A DNA stretch of 64,000 nt from Plantactinospora soyae (GTDB taxonomy: Bacteria; Actinomycetota; Actinomycetes; Mycobacteriales; Micromonosporaceae), in assembly GCF_014874095.1 (NCBI RefSeq), contig NZ_JADBEB010000001.1:62001-126000 (forward strand). The letters are read 5' to 3'. The notes beneath the pieces were generated by a model. That model had not been told where the DNA came from and did no database searches. It saw nothing but the letters and a program-made list of their open reading frames with translations. The position numbers and the translations under genes were made by a program. Positions 52,921 through 61,897 of the stretch are shown piece by piece (the stretch's first letter is position 1; the number at the start of each line of letters is the position of its first letter).

Positions 52921-53712
52921 TCAGGACGTGACGAGTACGAGCGGAGTGCCGGCCCGGCCACTGGCGGCGGCGCGGTTCAACTCGACCTGGAACCGGCTGC
53001 GGTCGCCCCGGTGCAGCGCGAGGAAGCTCTCTACCGGGCGCCCCGACTCACCGATGCTCACACTGCGCAGCACCAGCACCGGATCACCTCGCCGGATCCC
53101 GAGCAGTCTCGCCTGGGCCGCACTCGCCACCGACGCCTCGACGGACCGGACACCCCGGACCAGCCGTACCCCGTAGGAGGCTTCGAGCACCTGGTAGAGC
53201 GAGCGGTCGGTGAGGTCCTCGTCGACCAGGCCCGGGGCGAGTGCCGCCGGAAGGTGGGTCACCGTCCAGACCCAGGGTTCGTTGTCGACGAACCGCAGCC
53301 GCTCCAGGTGGATCACCGGATCACCGGGTGACATCTCCAGGTCGGCGGCGACGGCGGCATCGGCCGGCAGCACCTCGGCGCGGCGTACCTCGCTGCGCAG
53401 GTGACCGCCCCGGGCGGCGACGTCCTCGAACAGCCCCGTCAACGACTGGACCAGCCCTTCGGCGGTCTTCGGATGCGCGACGAAGGTGCCCCGACCCTTG
53501 ACCCGCTCGATCAGGCCCTCGTTCTCCAGGTCGGTCAGCGCCTGCCGGACGACCGTACGGGAGACGTCGTACCGGGCACACAGCTCATGGTCGCCGAGGA
53601 GCCGATCACCCGGCTGGAGTCCCCGTCGCTCGATGTCCCGAAGGATCAACTGCTTGAGCTGGTAGTACATCGGCAGCGGCGAGCCGCGGTCGATCCGGTC
53701 CCCTGCCTGCAT
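52921..53712 (-). CDS. GntR/HutC-family transcriptional regulator
   Basis: 263 residues from ATG 53712. Winged HTH at the N terminus (PMYYQLKQLILRDIERRGLQ; LGDHELCARYDVSRTVVRQA; GRGTFVAH), then a UTRA ligand-binding domain ending in LALHRGDRSRFQVEL. Likely binds the dyad at 52829 and responds to a phosphorylated sugar made by the operon, in the manner of the HutC subfamily. It is transcribed in the same direction as the operon. Confidence 0.94.
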   Translation of the reverse strand: MQAGDRIDRGSPLPMYYQLKQLILRDIERRGLQPGDRLLGDHELCARYDVSRTVVRQALTDLENEGLIERVKGRGTFVAHPKTAEGLVQSLTGLFEDVAARGGHLRSEVRRAEVLPADAAVAADLEMSPGDPVIHLERLRFVDNEPWVWTVTHLPAALAPGLVDEDLTDRSLYQVLEASYGVRLVRGVRSVEASVASAAQARLLGIRRGDPVLVLRSVSIGESGRPVESFLALHRGDRSRFQVELNRAAASGRAGTPLVLVTS

Positions 53713-53788
53713 GTCATGAGAGGATAACAGGACGGGTGCAGGCGAACGGGGCTGACTGACGGCCACCGATGGGCGTAGGTTCGCCTCC

Positions 53789-54112
53789 ATGACCGAGGCC
53801 AGGGCGCGCGCCCACATCGAGCGGTTCAACGCGGCCGTCGCCAGTGGTGACTGGTCCTGGCTGACCGCCAGCCTCCATCCGGACGCGGTCATGACCTTCG
53901 TCGGCCCGCCGGTCGGCCCGTTCGTCGGCCGGGACGCCATCGCCGAGGCGTACGCGACGAATCCTCCGGACGACACGATGCGGGTCCTGGCCGTACGCAC
54001 CGACGCGGCGGCCGAGGTGATCTCCTTCGAGTGGTCCCGTGGCGGCACCGGCACGCTCACCATCCACCGCAGCGCCGATCAGATCACCAGCCTCCTGATC
54101 AAGTTCGACTGA
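53789..54112 (+). CDS. SnoaL/NTF2-like small protein
   Basis: 107 residues. The pattern ARAHIERFNAAVASGDWSW with LHPDAVMTFVGPP and GRDAIAEAYA is the cone-shaped NTF2-like fold, used by SnoaL-type cyclases and isomerases and by binding proteins. No catalytic residue can be assigned. Divergent from the GntR gene, 76 bp away. Confidence 0.85.
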   Translation: MTEARARAHIERFNAAVASGDWSWLTASLHPDAVMTFVGPPVGPFVGRDAIAEAYATNPPDDTMRVLAVRTDAAAEVISFEWSRGGTGTLTIHRSADQITSLLIKFD

Positions 54113-54164
54113 TCACCGGGGGCAGGATTGGCGGAGGGCTGAGCGGTGACGTCCGCCCGTCGTG

Positions 54165-54995
54165 TCACTTTCGGACGGGGTCGCCTTGTGCGAGGTGTGA
54201 GATGTAGTCCCATTCCTCAAGCCCAGCGAGACGGCCGGAGTACTCCGTTCGTAGCGCGTCGAGTCCGTTGGTGCCGAAGAGTACTCGCAGGGGCGGATTG
54301 GGCGTGTCGGCGAGTGCGAGGATCGCATGGGCCGTGGCCGCGGGGTCTCCAGGGACGAATCCGGAGCTGGCCGCGCCGGCATAGAGGGCTTCGCGGGCAT
54401 GCGTGTATGCGGGGTCCGGGGTGGCCTGGGGCGAGGCGGCGGCCAGGCCGGTGGGAAACATGATCGGTTCGATGAGGGTGACGTGGATGTCGTAGGCGGC
54501 GACCTCGGCGGCCAGCGCCTGGCTCATCGCTTCGAGTGCCCATTTCGACGCCTGGTAAATGCCCAACGCCGGGTAAGCGACCAGACCCCCAAGGGAGGAA
54601 ACCTGCATGATTCGGCCACGGCGACGACGACGCATGCCGGGCAGCACGGCCCGGGTGGTCCACAGGGCGCCGAAGTAATTGACGTCCATCTGCGCGCGGG
54701 CCTGCTCGGCGCTGACTTCTTCCACCGCGCCGACAAGCATGTGCCCGGCATTGTTGACCAGTAGGTCGATACCGTCGAATCGCTGCTCGGCCGTGTCCAC
54801 GGCGGCGTCGACGGCGGCGCGGTCGGTGACGTCCAGCTCGAGCGCGAGCATCCGGTCGCCATAGCGGTCGGTCAGCGGTTTCAGCGTTTCGGCGTCGCGG
54901 GCGGCGGCGGCGAGGTTGTCGCCGCGGTCCAGGATGGCTTCGGCCCAGTGGGCGCCGAGCCCGCGGGACGCGCCGGTGAGGAACCAGGTGGCCAT
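54165..54995 (-). CDS. Short-chain dehydrogenase/reductase (SDR)
   Basis: 276 residues from ATG 54995, GGGAGAA upstream. Cofactor motif TGASRGLG, NNAGH, catalytic Ser in QVSSLGG and YxxxK in YQASKWAL. Classical SDR length and order. Divergent from the HTH regulator at 55171, which probably controls it through the 30-bp repeats between them. Confidence 0.94.
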   Translation of the reverse strand: MATWFLTGASRGLGAHWAEAILDRGDNLAAAARDAETLKPLTDRYGDRMLALELDVTDRAAVDAAVDTAEQRFDGIDLLVNNAGHMLVGAVEEVSAEQARAQMDVNYFGALWTTRAVLPGMRRRRRGRIMQVSSLGGLVAYPALGIYQASKWALEAMSQALAAEVAAYDIHVTLIEPIMFPTGLAAASPQATPDPAYTHAREALYAGAASSGFVPGDPAATAHAILALADTPNPPLRVLFGTNGLDALRTEYSGRLAGLEEWDYISHLAQGDPVRK

Positions 54996-55004
54996 GGTGT
55001 TTCT

Positions 55005-55094
55005 CCCAAGATCGGTCGAATCAATCGTCATCAACCCAGATAAGCCGAATCCGTCATAATTAAACCCAGATCGGTCGGATCGGTCGTGATCCAA
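55005..55094. repeat. Three 30-bp imperfect tandem repeats, likely operator array
   Basis: Units 55005-55034, 55035-55064 and 55065-55094 each begin CCCA and contain a GAT(C/A)(G/A)G(T/C)CG(A/G)ATC core. They lie in the divergent promoter region of an SDR gene and an HTH regulator, with repeat length near three DNA turns. Confidence 0.75.
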
Positions 55095-55170
55095 GCTACG
55101 GTCATCCCGGCGGCCCTGGCAGAGTGAGTTTCACTCTGTCGAACGAGTGTGTGGGCGCCACACTGGAAGG

Positions 55171-56016
55171 GTGGATGCTCAACTGCTGGCAGGGTTCCTG
55201 AGGACTCGCCGGGCCGCGCTGAGCCCCGGCGAGGTCGGCTTACCCGCGGCTGGCCGGCGGCGGACCCCCGGACTACGTCGAGAGGAAGTCGCTGCCCTGG
55301 CCGGCGTCTCGACCGACTACTACACCCGGCTCGAGCAGCAACGGGCCACCGCGGTGCCCTCCGAGGTCGTGGTGCGTTCATTGACCCGGGCGCTACGGCT
55401 GAGTCAAGACGAGCGCGACCACCTCTACCGGCTCACCGGTCACCCAGTTCCCGGACGCCACAAAGACGATCGGCATGTCGCTCCGGCGTTGCTCAGTGTC
55501 CTCGACGCGCTGACCGACATTCCGGCCCAGGTAATGACCGATCTCGGCGAGACTCTCGTGCAGAACAGCTTGGCGCGCGCCGTCTTTGGCAGTCCTTCCG
55601 CTGGTAACAAGTTGAAGGCGAGCGTCATCTACCGCTGGTTCTGCGAGCCCGCCGCACGGGACGGCTACCCCGTCGAGGACCATGGCGCGGAATCCCGCGC
55701 ACTGGTTGCCGATCTGCGTGCCGCGGTCACGCGCCGCGACGATGCTCCCGCCCGGTCGCTGGTTTCGCACCTACTGGCCGACAGCCCGGAGTTCACCGCG
55801 CTCTGGAACCTACATGACGTTGCCGTACTGCGCCGTCGCCGCAAACGGATACGGCATCCTCAGGTCGGGCTGCTCGAGTTCGACTGCCAGTTCCTCGTTG
55901 ACGAGGACCGTTCGCAAATCCTTGCCCTCTTCTCACCGCTGCCCGGAACTCCGACAACCGAGCGGCTCACGCTGCTTGCCCTCGCCCACGACTCATTCGC
56001 CGTCCCGACAAGATGA
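55171..56016 (+). CDS. XRE-type HTH regulator with MmyB-like ligand domain
   Basis: 281 residues from GTG 55171; GTG 55147 gives eight more. HTH_31: RRTPGLRREEVAALAGVSTD followed by YYTRLEQQRA. The C-terminal MmyB-like domain (about 105-280) includes NSLARAVFG and HPQVGLLEFDCQFLV. Typical regulator of a divergent SDR gene in actinomycetes. Confidence 0.95.
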   Translation: MDAQLLAGFLRTRRAALSPGEVGLPAAGRRRTPGLRREEVAALAGVSTDYYTRLEQQRATAVPSEVVVRSLTRALRLSQDERDHLYRLTGHPVPGRHKDDRHVAPALLSVLDALTDIPAQVMTDLGETLVQNSLARAVFGSPSAGNKLKASVIYRWFCEPAARDGYPVEDHGAESRALVADLRAAVTRRDDAPARSLVSHLLADSPEFTALWNLHDVAVLRRRRKRIRHPQVGLLEFDCQFLVDEDRSQILALFSPLPGTPTTERLTLLALAHDSFAVPTR

Positions 56017-56338
56017 AACGCCGCGAGGAGAACGTCGATCCCGAGGGGGCTATAGCGGCAGCAGGTCCCGGACGAGGCGGTGTCTCACCTGCCACTGGTC
56101 ATCGTCACCGGACGGCCAGGGAAAACCGCCTCTCACGCTGGAGCCAGTTGTCGTTCCCTGTTTTCCTCCCGGGCCCGCTGCCACGGCGGCCGTGGTGTCG
56201 TTGATCATGCACCGGTAGACGATGTCGGACAGGCGTCGTTTCGGCGCCCGCATCGCTTACATCGATGCGCATGTGCCGGTCCACCTCGGGGTATGCCGGG
56301 CCGACCGATAAGGCCCGGCCGGCCCGGATCGCGCGGTG
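56017..56338. other. Intergenic stretch without supported gene
   Basis: 322 bp between convergent genes. Short frames on both strands, none with a convincing start or product. Confidence 0.5.
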
Positions 56339-56467
56339 CTACCTGTTGCGCGAGCGCAGGAACAGGATCACGACCATGGCGACCGCGACGAGGACGAAGA
56401 AGCCGATCAGCACCGGTGTGGCGACAGGCGTTTTCGGGCCGCCGACCACGGCGAGGTCTTCCAGCAT
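56339..56467 (-). CDS. 42-residue single-membrane-segment peptide
   Basis: From ATG 56467 with GGAG six bases before it. A short N terminus (MLEDLAVVGG) precedes VLIGFFVLVAVAMVVILFL and a basic end RSRNR, so it should insert with its C terminus inside. Unknown function. A second small frame lies just upstream on the same strand. Confidence 0.6.
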   Translation of the reverse strand: MLEDLAVVGGPKTPVATPVLIGFFVLVAVAMVVILFLRSRNR

Positions 56468-56498
56468 GTCGATCTCCGTCCGATGAGGAGGGTACGGG

Positions 56499-56630
56499 TC
56501 AGAACCTCTCTGTTTCCAAAATGCCCAGCGAGCAACCCAGGTCGGCGCTGCCCGGGCCGACCGAGGTGCCGTACTCGTCCTCGCCGGTCTCCCTGGACTC
56601 CTCGACCTCGGCGTTGAACGACCCGGCCAA
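56499..56630 (-). CDS. Possible 43-residue acidic peptide
   Basis: Open from TTG 56630 (no ATG or GTG and no clear ribosome site). Acidic, with one Cys near the end (ADLGCSLGILETERF). The codon pattern looks coding and it lies 31 bp before the membrane peptide. It may be a small partner or a degraded end of a larger gene. The stretch 56631-56905 shows nothing else. Confidence 0.25.
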   Translation of the reverse strand: MAGSFNAEVEESRETGEDEYGTSVGPGSADLGCSLGILETERF

Positions 56631-56905
56631 CCCGCCCAGGTCACCGGATGCGACGCGCCTTGCCGCGCGATCAGGGTGGGGAGCGTGGAGTCAGTGTGCG
56701 GTCGGTGCCGGCCTGCGGCGAACCCGCCACCACACCTCGAGCTGTCACGCGATCAGGGAGCGGCGCTCGCTCGGGGTGGCGGCCGGCTGCGGGCCGCCGG
56801 GCAGCCGGCCCGGTTCTCGAACCGGAGGCGACCCCGGCGGGCCTGGTCCTCCGGCCCGTCGAGGTCGCCTCGTCGGTGTTGCTCAGCCCGTCATCAGGCT
56901 GCCGG

Positions 56906-59161
56906 TCAGGGGTTCAACTCCTCCTCGGCGTTTCCGGCGGCCAGCAGGATGTCCCAGCGATCGTCCTTGGTGATCAGGCCCAGCCGTACCCACTCGGTCG
57001 AGGTCTGGGAGACCTTCGTCATGAACCTGCTGTGGCTGGCGAAGGGCGCCGCCGACCAGACCGCGTCGAGGAACGACGTACCGTCCTCGCGCCGGGCATT
57101 GGCGACGCCGGAATCCTCCGTACCGAAGACGATCGACGGCTCGTGGCGCCGGAAGTAGACGTGGTGCGCCTGGGTGTCGCCGACGTAGAGCGGCCGGAGC
57201 GTGTGGTCGTTCGTGGTGAAGGTGTTCGAGTCGCCCGGCAGGACCGCCCGGGAGAGATCCCCGTTGCGGTTGTAGTGCCGGTAGAACGAGAAGTCCCGCA
57301 ACGACGTCGCGGTGCTGAGCGCCGGGAGCAGGATCGGGCCGTTGAACAGGGACTGGACCTCCGGGGCGTCCAGCGCCTTCTCCACCCGTACGTCGAACGG
57401 GATCGACACCTCGATGGTGTCGCCGGGCTTCCAGTTCCGCTGGATGCTCAGATAGCTGCCCGGGGTCGCCTTCCCCTTGCGTACCACGCCATTGATCTTG
57501 ACCTGGAAGTCCTTCGCCCAGCCCGGCACCCGGAGCTTGATGTCGAGCCGGCCCCGACCGTTCACGGTCAGCTTGCTCTGCTCCGACCTCGGGTAGTCGG
57601 TCTCCTGCCGGATGACGAAACCGTTCGCCTCCCAGGTGAGGACGGACGCCAGGTACAGGTTGACGTAGAGCGCCGAGTTGTCGGCGGCCCGGAAGTAGAT
57701 TGACTCCTGGTACTTCGTGTGGTTCTCCAGACCCGAGCCGCCGCAGCAGGTGCCGGTGTTGCCGTAGCCCCGGGAGTTGCCCGGGGACAATGGCACGAAG
57801 TAGGTGACGTTCGGACTGGTGCCGCTGTCCGCGTCCCGCCGCGAGCCGAGAATGTGGTTGAGCAGGGTGCGCTCGTAGTACTCCATGTACTTCGGGTCCG
57901 GGTCGTGGAAGAAGAGGTTCCGCGCCACCTTGAGCAGGTTGTACGACGTACAGGTCTCGGCACCGCTGCCGCCGATGGAACCGGCGATGTTCCCCCTCGG
58001 CTGGAACAGTTCGGCGTTCGTGTTCGCCGGCAGTCCCGGGCTCGCCGGCCAGGTACCGCTGGTGCCGCCGTGGCTGTACATCCGGTGCGGAACGACCATG
58101 TTCCAGAAGTTCTCCGCCGCCGCGTGGTACGTCTCCTCGCCGCTACGGTCGAAGACCCGCAGGTAGCCGACGAACTGCGGTACGTGGGTGTTGGCGTGCA
58201 GCCGGGTGATGATGTCCTGGTCGTTCACGCAGGCGTCGAAGAGCGACTGCCGGTTGTCGAAGCACTTCGCCGTGGTCAGGTACTTCTCGTTCCCGGTGAG
58301 GGCGTGCAGGTCCGCCATCACCTCGTTCATTCCGCCGTACTCGCCCGCGATGTAGATGGCCCACATCCGGTTCAGGGTCTCCCGGGGCAGCACGGAGAGC
58401 CGGCTGTGCACCCAGTCGCCCATCTTGGTCACGACGTCGAGCGCCTGCTCGTTGCCAACCAGCAGGTACGCGTCCAGCAGTCCGCGCATGATTTTGTGAC
58501 AGGTGTAGTACGGCGCCCAGATGGTCGGGTACGTCGCGAACGATTCGAGCCGGACGAACTGCTCCTCCGGATAGGCGGCCAGGAATCCGGGATGGCTGTA
58601 CAGCCCGCCCTCGGCCATCGCATCCTGGCACTTCGCCAACTCGGCGACGATGTAGTCGACCTTGTCGGCGAAGACCGAGTCGCTCGTCGAGGCGTACGCC
58701 TGGCTGAAGGCGGTGATGAAGTGTCCGCTGTAGTGACCGCGCAGGTTGCCGGTGGCGTCGTCCCAGCCGCCCGGTGGGCTGGACCCGGTGGGCGTGGGCA
58801 GGCCGGCGGTGACCCGGAAGTTGTGCAGCACCCGGTCCGCCGGGTACGCCGCGATGAAGTCCAGCACCCGGTCCCGCTTCTCGGCGAACAGCGTCCCGTC
58901 GAGCAGTTCGACCTCGTCCAACCCGAACGGCTTCACCACCCAGCGCGGGTTCTGGTCGTAGAAGTCGCCGTGGGACAGGGTCGCGGCGCGCGCCGCCGCA
59001 CCGGAATCGGGCGCGGTCCGGGCCGCCGGCTGCCCCGCCGGAACGGGAGCGGCCGAGGCGGCCGTCGGGTCGAGCTGGGTGGTGATAACGGTGCCGGCCG
59101 TGACGGCACCGACGGTCTTCAGGAAACGTCGCCGGTCAACTGCCTGCTGGTCTGAGGCCAC
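56906..59161 (-). CDS. Tat-exported GH127 beta-L-arabinofuranosidase-like enzyme
   Basis: 751 residues from GTG 59161. Twin-arginine signal DRRRFLKTVGA. GH127 active-site set: Glu402 and Cys404 in GAETCTSYN, Cys472 and Cys473 in GTCCGGSG, and a Glu at about 384 (NAELFQ); in the family these Cys/Glu residues bind zinc and one Cys is the nucleophile. It should release L-arabinofuranose from plant or glycoprotein glycans outside the cell. A LacI-type operator lies 153 bp upstream. Confidence 0.92.
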   Translation of the reverse strand: MASDQQAVDRRRFLKTVGAVTAGTVITTQLDPTAASAAPVPAGQPAARTAPDSGAAARAATLSHGDFYDQNPRWVVKPFGLDEVELLDGTLFAEKRDRVLDFIAAYPADRVLHNFRVTAGLPTPTGSSPPGGWDDATGNLRGHYSGHFITAFSQAYASTSDSVFADKVDYIVAELAKCQDAMAEGGLYSHPGFLAAYPEEQFVRLESFATYPTIWAPYYTCHKIMRGLLDAYLLVGNEQALDVVTKMGDWVHSRLSVLPRETLNRMWAIYIAGEYGGMNEVMADLHALTGNEKYLTTAKCFDNRQSLFDACVNDQDIITRLHANTHVPQFVGYLRVFDRSGEETYHAAAENFWNMVVPHRMYSHGGTSGTWPASPGLPANTNAELFQPRGNIAGSIGGSGAETCTSYNLLKVARNLFFHDPDPKYMEYYERTLLNHILGSRRDADSGTSPNVTYFVPLSPGNSRGYGNTGTCCGGSGLENHTKYQESIYFRAADNSALYVNLYLASVLTWEANGFVIRQETDYPRSEQSKLTVNGRGRLDIKLRVPGWAKDFQVKINGVVRKGKATPGSYLSIQRNWKPGDTIEVSIPFDVRVEKALDAPEVQSLFNGPILLPALSTATSLRDFSFYRHYNRNGDLSRAVLPGDSNTFTTNDHTLRPLYVGDTQAHHVYFRRHEPSIVFGTEDSGVANARREDGTSFLDAVWSAAPFASHSRFMTKVSQTSTEWVRLGLITKDDRWDILLAAGNAEEELNP

Positions 59162-59313
59162 TGCCTACCTACCTCTCGGGTGGTGGCCGGCGCCCGTCGC
59201 GTCCGATCCTGGCGAATCGTGGCGGGGGCGGGCCACGGCGTTCTGGCTGGCTGCCGACCCGTGGCAACGCCCGCCACTGCGGGACGCCCGGGCGTCACCA
59301 AGATCGACATCCA

Positions 59314-59327
59314 TGTGATCGCTAACA
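59314..59327. promoter_or_regulatory. LacI-family operator before GH127
   Basis: TGTGATCGCTAACA, two bases from the palindrome TGTTAGCGCTAACA recognised by many actinobacterial LacI-type repressors. Confidence 0.65.
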
Positions 59328-59568
59328 TCTCGGCCGGAATTTACTGAAGAATCCCCGGGGCGCCTATGGACGTTTGTCGGAAACCTGGGCCGGCGAAGAC
59401 CTGCTTCCGCCGTACCGGACGCCGTCAACCGGCCTCGATGGATCTCGGCGACGCCGCATGTGCGTCCTCGTCTCTTCGAACCGATCGTCAGCCGGGGCCC
59501 GGATGTCGAACTCGGGAGCCGCACACGGCCGTCCCGACGACGAAAGATCCCGCAACTATGCTGGACCG

Positions 59569-60003
59569 ATGCCGTCGGTCAAACAGTTCCAAGTCACCTT
59601 CGACTGCGCGGACCCTGAGCGCGTCGCCCGGTTCTGGTGCGAGGTGTTGGGGTACGTCGTACCGCCGCCGCCGAAGGGGTTCGCCAACTGGGAGGAGTAC
59701 AACCGCACGCTGCCGCCCGAGCGTCAGGGTGCATCGTTCGTCTGCATCGATCCCTCGGGCGTGGGCCCTCGGATGTACTTCCAGCGCGTGCCCGAAGGCA
59801 AGGTCGTCAAGAATCGGGTGCATCTCGACGTACGGGTCGGCACCGGGCTCGTGGGTGAAGAGCGCCTGGCCGCGCTGGAGGCCGAATGCGCCCGACTGGT
59901 CCCGCTCGGCGCGGTACGCGGGCAACTACTGCTTGCCGATGACGAAAACGAGTCGTGCCTCGGGATGCAGGACGTCGAGGGCAACGAGTTCTGTCTCGAC
60001 TGA
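59569..60003 (+). CDS. VOC (glyoxalase-like) family protein
   Basis: 144 residues from ATG 59569. FQVTFDCADPERVARFWCEV is followed by the paired beta-alpha-beta units ending KNRVHLDVRVG and VEGNEFCLD, the latter giving the second metal-ligand position. Glyoxalase_6-type. Metal binding and a role as lyase, dioxygenase or binding protein are all possible. Confidence 0.9.
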   Translation: MPSVKQFQVTFDCADPERVARFWCEVLGYVVPPPPKGFANWEEYNRTLPPERQGASFVCIDPSGVGPRMYFQRVPEGKVVKNRVHLDVRVGTGLVGEERLAALEAECARLVPLGAVRGQLLLADDENESCLGMQDVEGNEFCLD

Positions 60004-60225
60004 GTGGCCGCGAAACGCCCCGCCGTCAGAACGGAACGTCTCAGCTCGGAGCTGTCAACGCCCACCGGCCGGGCCAGCTTGGCACTGGCGGCAACGGCGG
60101 GATCTGGCCGGGCCAACCGAGATCAGGCGTGCTCTCCTGTCGCGATCGGCGCGTGTCCCTGCGCCGACGACCGACAGGATCTCGATCGCGGTGGGCCCGG
60201 CCGGGTGATCCTGGTCCTGCCCCTG

Positions 60226-60891
60226 CTAGAGGCTGCGGGCGGTGATGTCGCCGTGCGAGGTGGTGGCACGGATGTCGAGTTCGGCGGTCCCATCGTTCTT
60301 CAGGGCGTTGTTGACGCGTCCGTAGCCGGTGCCGGCGTCCAGCGCGGCCGAGGCACCCGCAGCGGCGGTGACCGAAATGTCGCCGGACTCGGTGCGGAGC
60401 ACCACCGTGCCCCGCACCGCCTCGGCGATCCGGATGTCACCCCGGGTGGTACTGATCTCCGCCGAACCGCCCAGCCGACCGACCTCAACGTCGCCGTCGA
60501 TCGCGGTCAGCCGGACACTCGCGGCCTCGTCGAACCTGATCTCGCGGTACGCGCCCTCGAACGCGACATCACCGAGACGACCGACCCCACTGACCTCACA
60601 GCAGGCGGTCTTCGCCTCGACACCGGAGCCGGCCGGCAGACCGATGGTCACCTCGATCGAGCCGGAAGAACCCAGAAGCTGGTTCTTACCACCCGGGGTC
60701 TCGATCCGCAGAACACCGTCGCCGTACGCCACCGTGGTCCGCGCCGCCGCCTTCACATCACGGCCCTTCGCCGCGTCCACGGGCAGAACCCGCACGGTCG
60801 TGTCGGACCGGTCGGCGGCGATGAACCGGACCCGTCCGGCCGGGATGTTCAGAACGGCGAAGATCGGGCTGGGGGTGTCGAACGTCCGCAT
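60226..60891 (-). CDS. DUF4097 family beta-strand repeat protein
   Basis: 221 residues from ATG 60891, with AGGAG at spacing 6 (ATG 60924 is an alternative). Opens MRTFDTPSPIFAVLNIPAG and continues with repeated G-(D/S)-(I/V)-x-(V/I) strands forming a putative adhesin-like beta-solenoid (DUF4097). No signal peptide or membrane segment. Function unknown; homologues are common in actinomycetes. Confidence 0.88.
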   Translation of the reverse strand: MRTFDTPSPIFAVLNIPAGRVRFIAADRSDTTVRVLPVDAAKGRDVKAAARTTVAYGDGVLRIETPGGKNQLLGSSGSIEVTIGLPAGSGVEAKTACCEVSGVGRLGDVAFEGAYREIRFDEAASVRLTAIDGDVEVGRLGGSAEISTTRGDIRIAEAVRGTVVLRTESGDISVTAAAGASAALDAGTGYGRVNNALKNDGTAELDIRATTSHGDITARSL

Positions 60892-61023
60892 GATGTTCTC
60901 CTGTGCCTGGCTGTTGTTCGTCATGCGCCAACTATCGGCACCCGGCCTGCCACGCCCCTGCCACGCCACTGACACGACCGCTGACACGCGTTCCACACCG
61001 TGGCCGCGCTCACCCAGGCGGGC

Positions 61024-61105
61024 CGAGTGAACACGATTGCCGGGCCGTTCCCGGTCCGGGACGAGTGAACACGATTGCCGGCCTTGCCGGTCCGGGACGA
61101 GTGAC
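61024..61105. repeat. Tandem repeat of about 37 bp, two full units and a partial
   Basis: CGAGTGAACACGATTGCCGG followed by GGTCCGGGA occurs at 61024 and 61062, then CGAGTGA at 61098. It lies between the DUF4097 and DsbA-like genes. Confidence 0.75.
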
Positions 61106-61109
61106 GCGG

Positions 61110-61811
61110 CTACGGGGCCTTCACCACCGGACGGTCCGGGACGGGTGGCATCCAGGGGCGCGACCCGAAGGTGAGCTTGGACGGCTGGACCCGCCAGCCC
61201 GGCAGGTTCGGCTGCTCGGTGCGGTGCCGCTTCAGCTCGAAGAAGTTGTCGTACCCGGCGAGCCAGGACAGGTGCCGCCAGATCCGTACCGCGTCCTCGT
61301 CGCCCGGCAGTTCGCTCAGCACGGGGCCGAAGATGGCCGGCCCGGCGCCGCCGTCGAGGATCAGCGTCGGCAGCCCGATCCCGCCCTTCTCGGTCACCAG
61401 GTGCCGGTGCTGGTCGAGTACGTCGAGCCAGGTGTCCGGGTCGGCGAGCGCCTCGGCGAAGAGCGACCGGTCGAAGCCGGCCTCCTCGACCGACTCGGCG
61501 ACCGCGAGGTCCCGGTCCTTCGCCGGCTCGCTGGTCTCCCAGACCCGGTTGCCGAGCGCCTGGTAGAACCGCCCGATCGCCCGGGAGTTCTCCTTCCGGC
61601 CGATCGCGGCGGCGGCCCGCAGCGCGGTCGCCGACCGGGCCGTCTCGCCCAGCGGTACCGGGTCGGCGCCGTCGGCGAGGTTGGCCACCTCCAGGCAGTA
61701 GAGCGCCCAGTCGAGCTCGATCTCGCCGAGCGCCTCCAGCCGGCGGGCCCACCGACTGGCCTGGTAACACCAGGGACAGCGCGGGTCGAAGTAGAACGTG
61801 ACCTTCTCCAT
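61110..61811 (-). CDS. DsbA-family thioredoxin-fold protein
   Basis: 233 residues. The N-terminal redox motif CPWC in YFDPRCPWCYQASRW (residues 12-15) and the cis-Pro loop GGIGLPTLIL show a DsbA/FrnE-type thiol oxidoreductase; no signal peptide, so it works in the cytosol. The helical insertion carries RAAAAIGRK. Could act as a disulphide isomerase or a glutathione/mycothiol-dependent isomerase. Confidence 0.92.
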   Translation of the reverse strand: MEKVTFYFDPRCPWCYQASRWARRLEALGEIELDWALYCLEVANLADGADPVPLGETARSATALRAAAAIGRKENSRAIGRFYQALGNRVWETSEPAKDRDLAVAESVEEAGFDRSLFAEALADPDTWLDVLDQHRHLVTEKGGIGLPTLILDGGAGPAIFGPVLSELPGDEDAVRIWRHLSWLAGYDNFFELKRHRTEQPNLPGWRVQPSKLTFGSRPWMPPVPDRPVVKAP

Positions 61812-61897
61812 CTGGCTTCTCCTTCGAATGGGACCGTCGGCCGGTCGGGCCGGCCGGCCGGAGTACCGGCCGACCGCCCCGATCGCGTGGCACGCCG

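Noticed and set aside
16104-53712. Secondary-metabolite gene cluster
   Set aside because: No polyketide, peptide synthetase, terpene or RiPP-maturation core genes; the enzymes fit transport and sugar metabolism.
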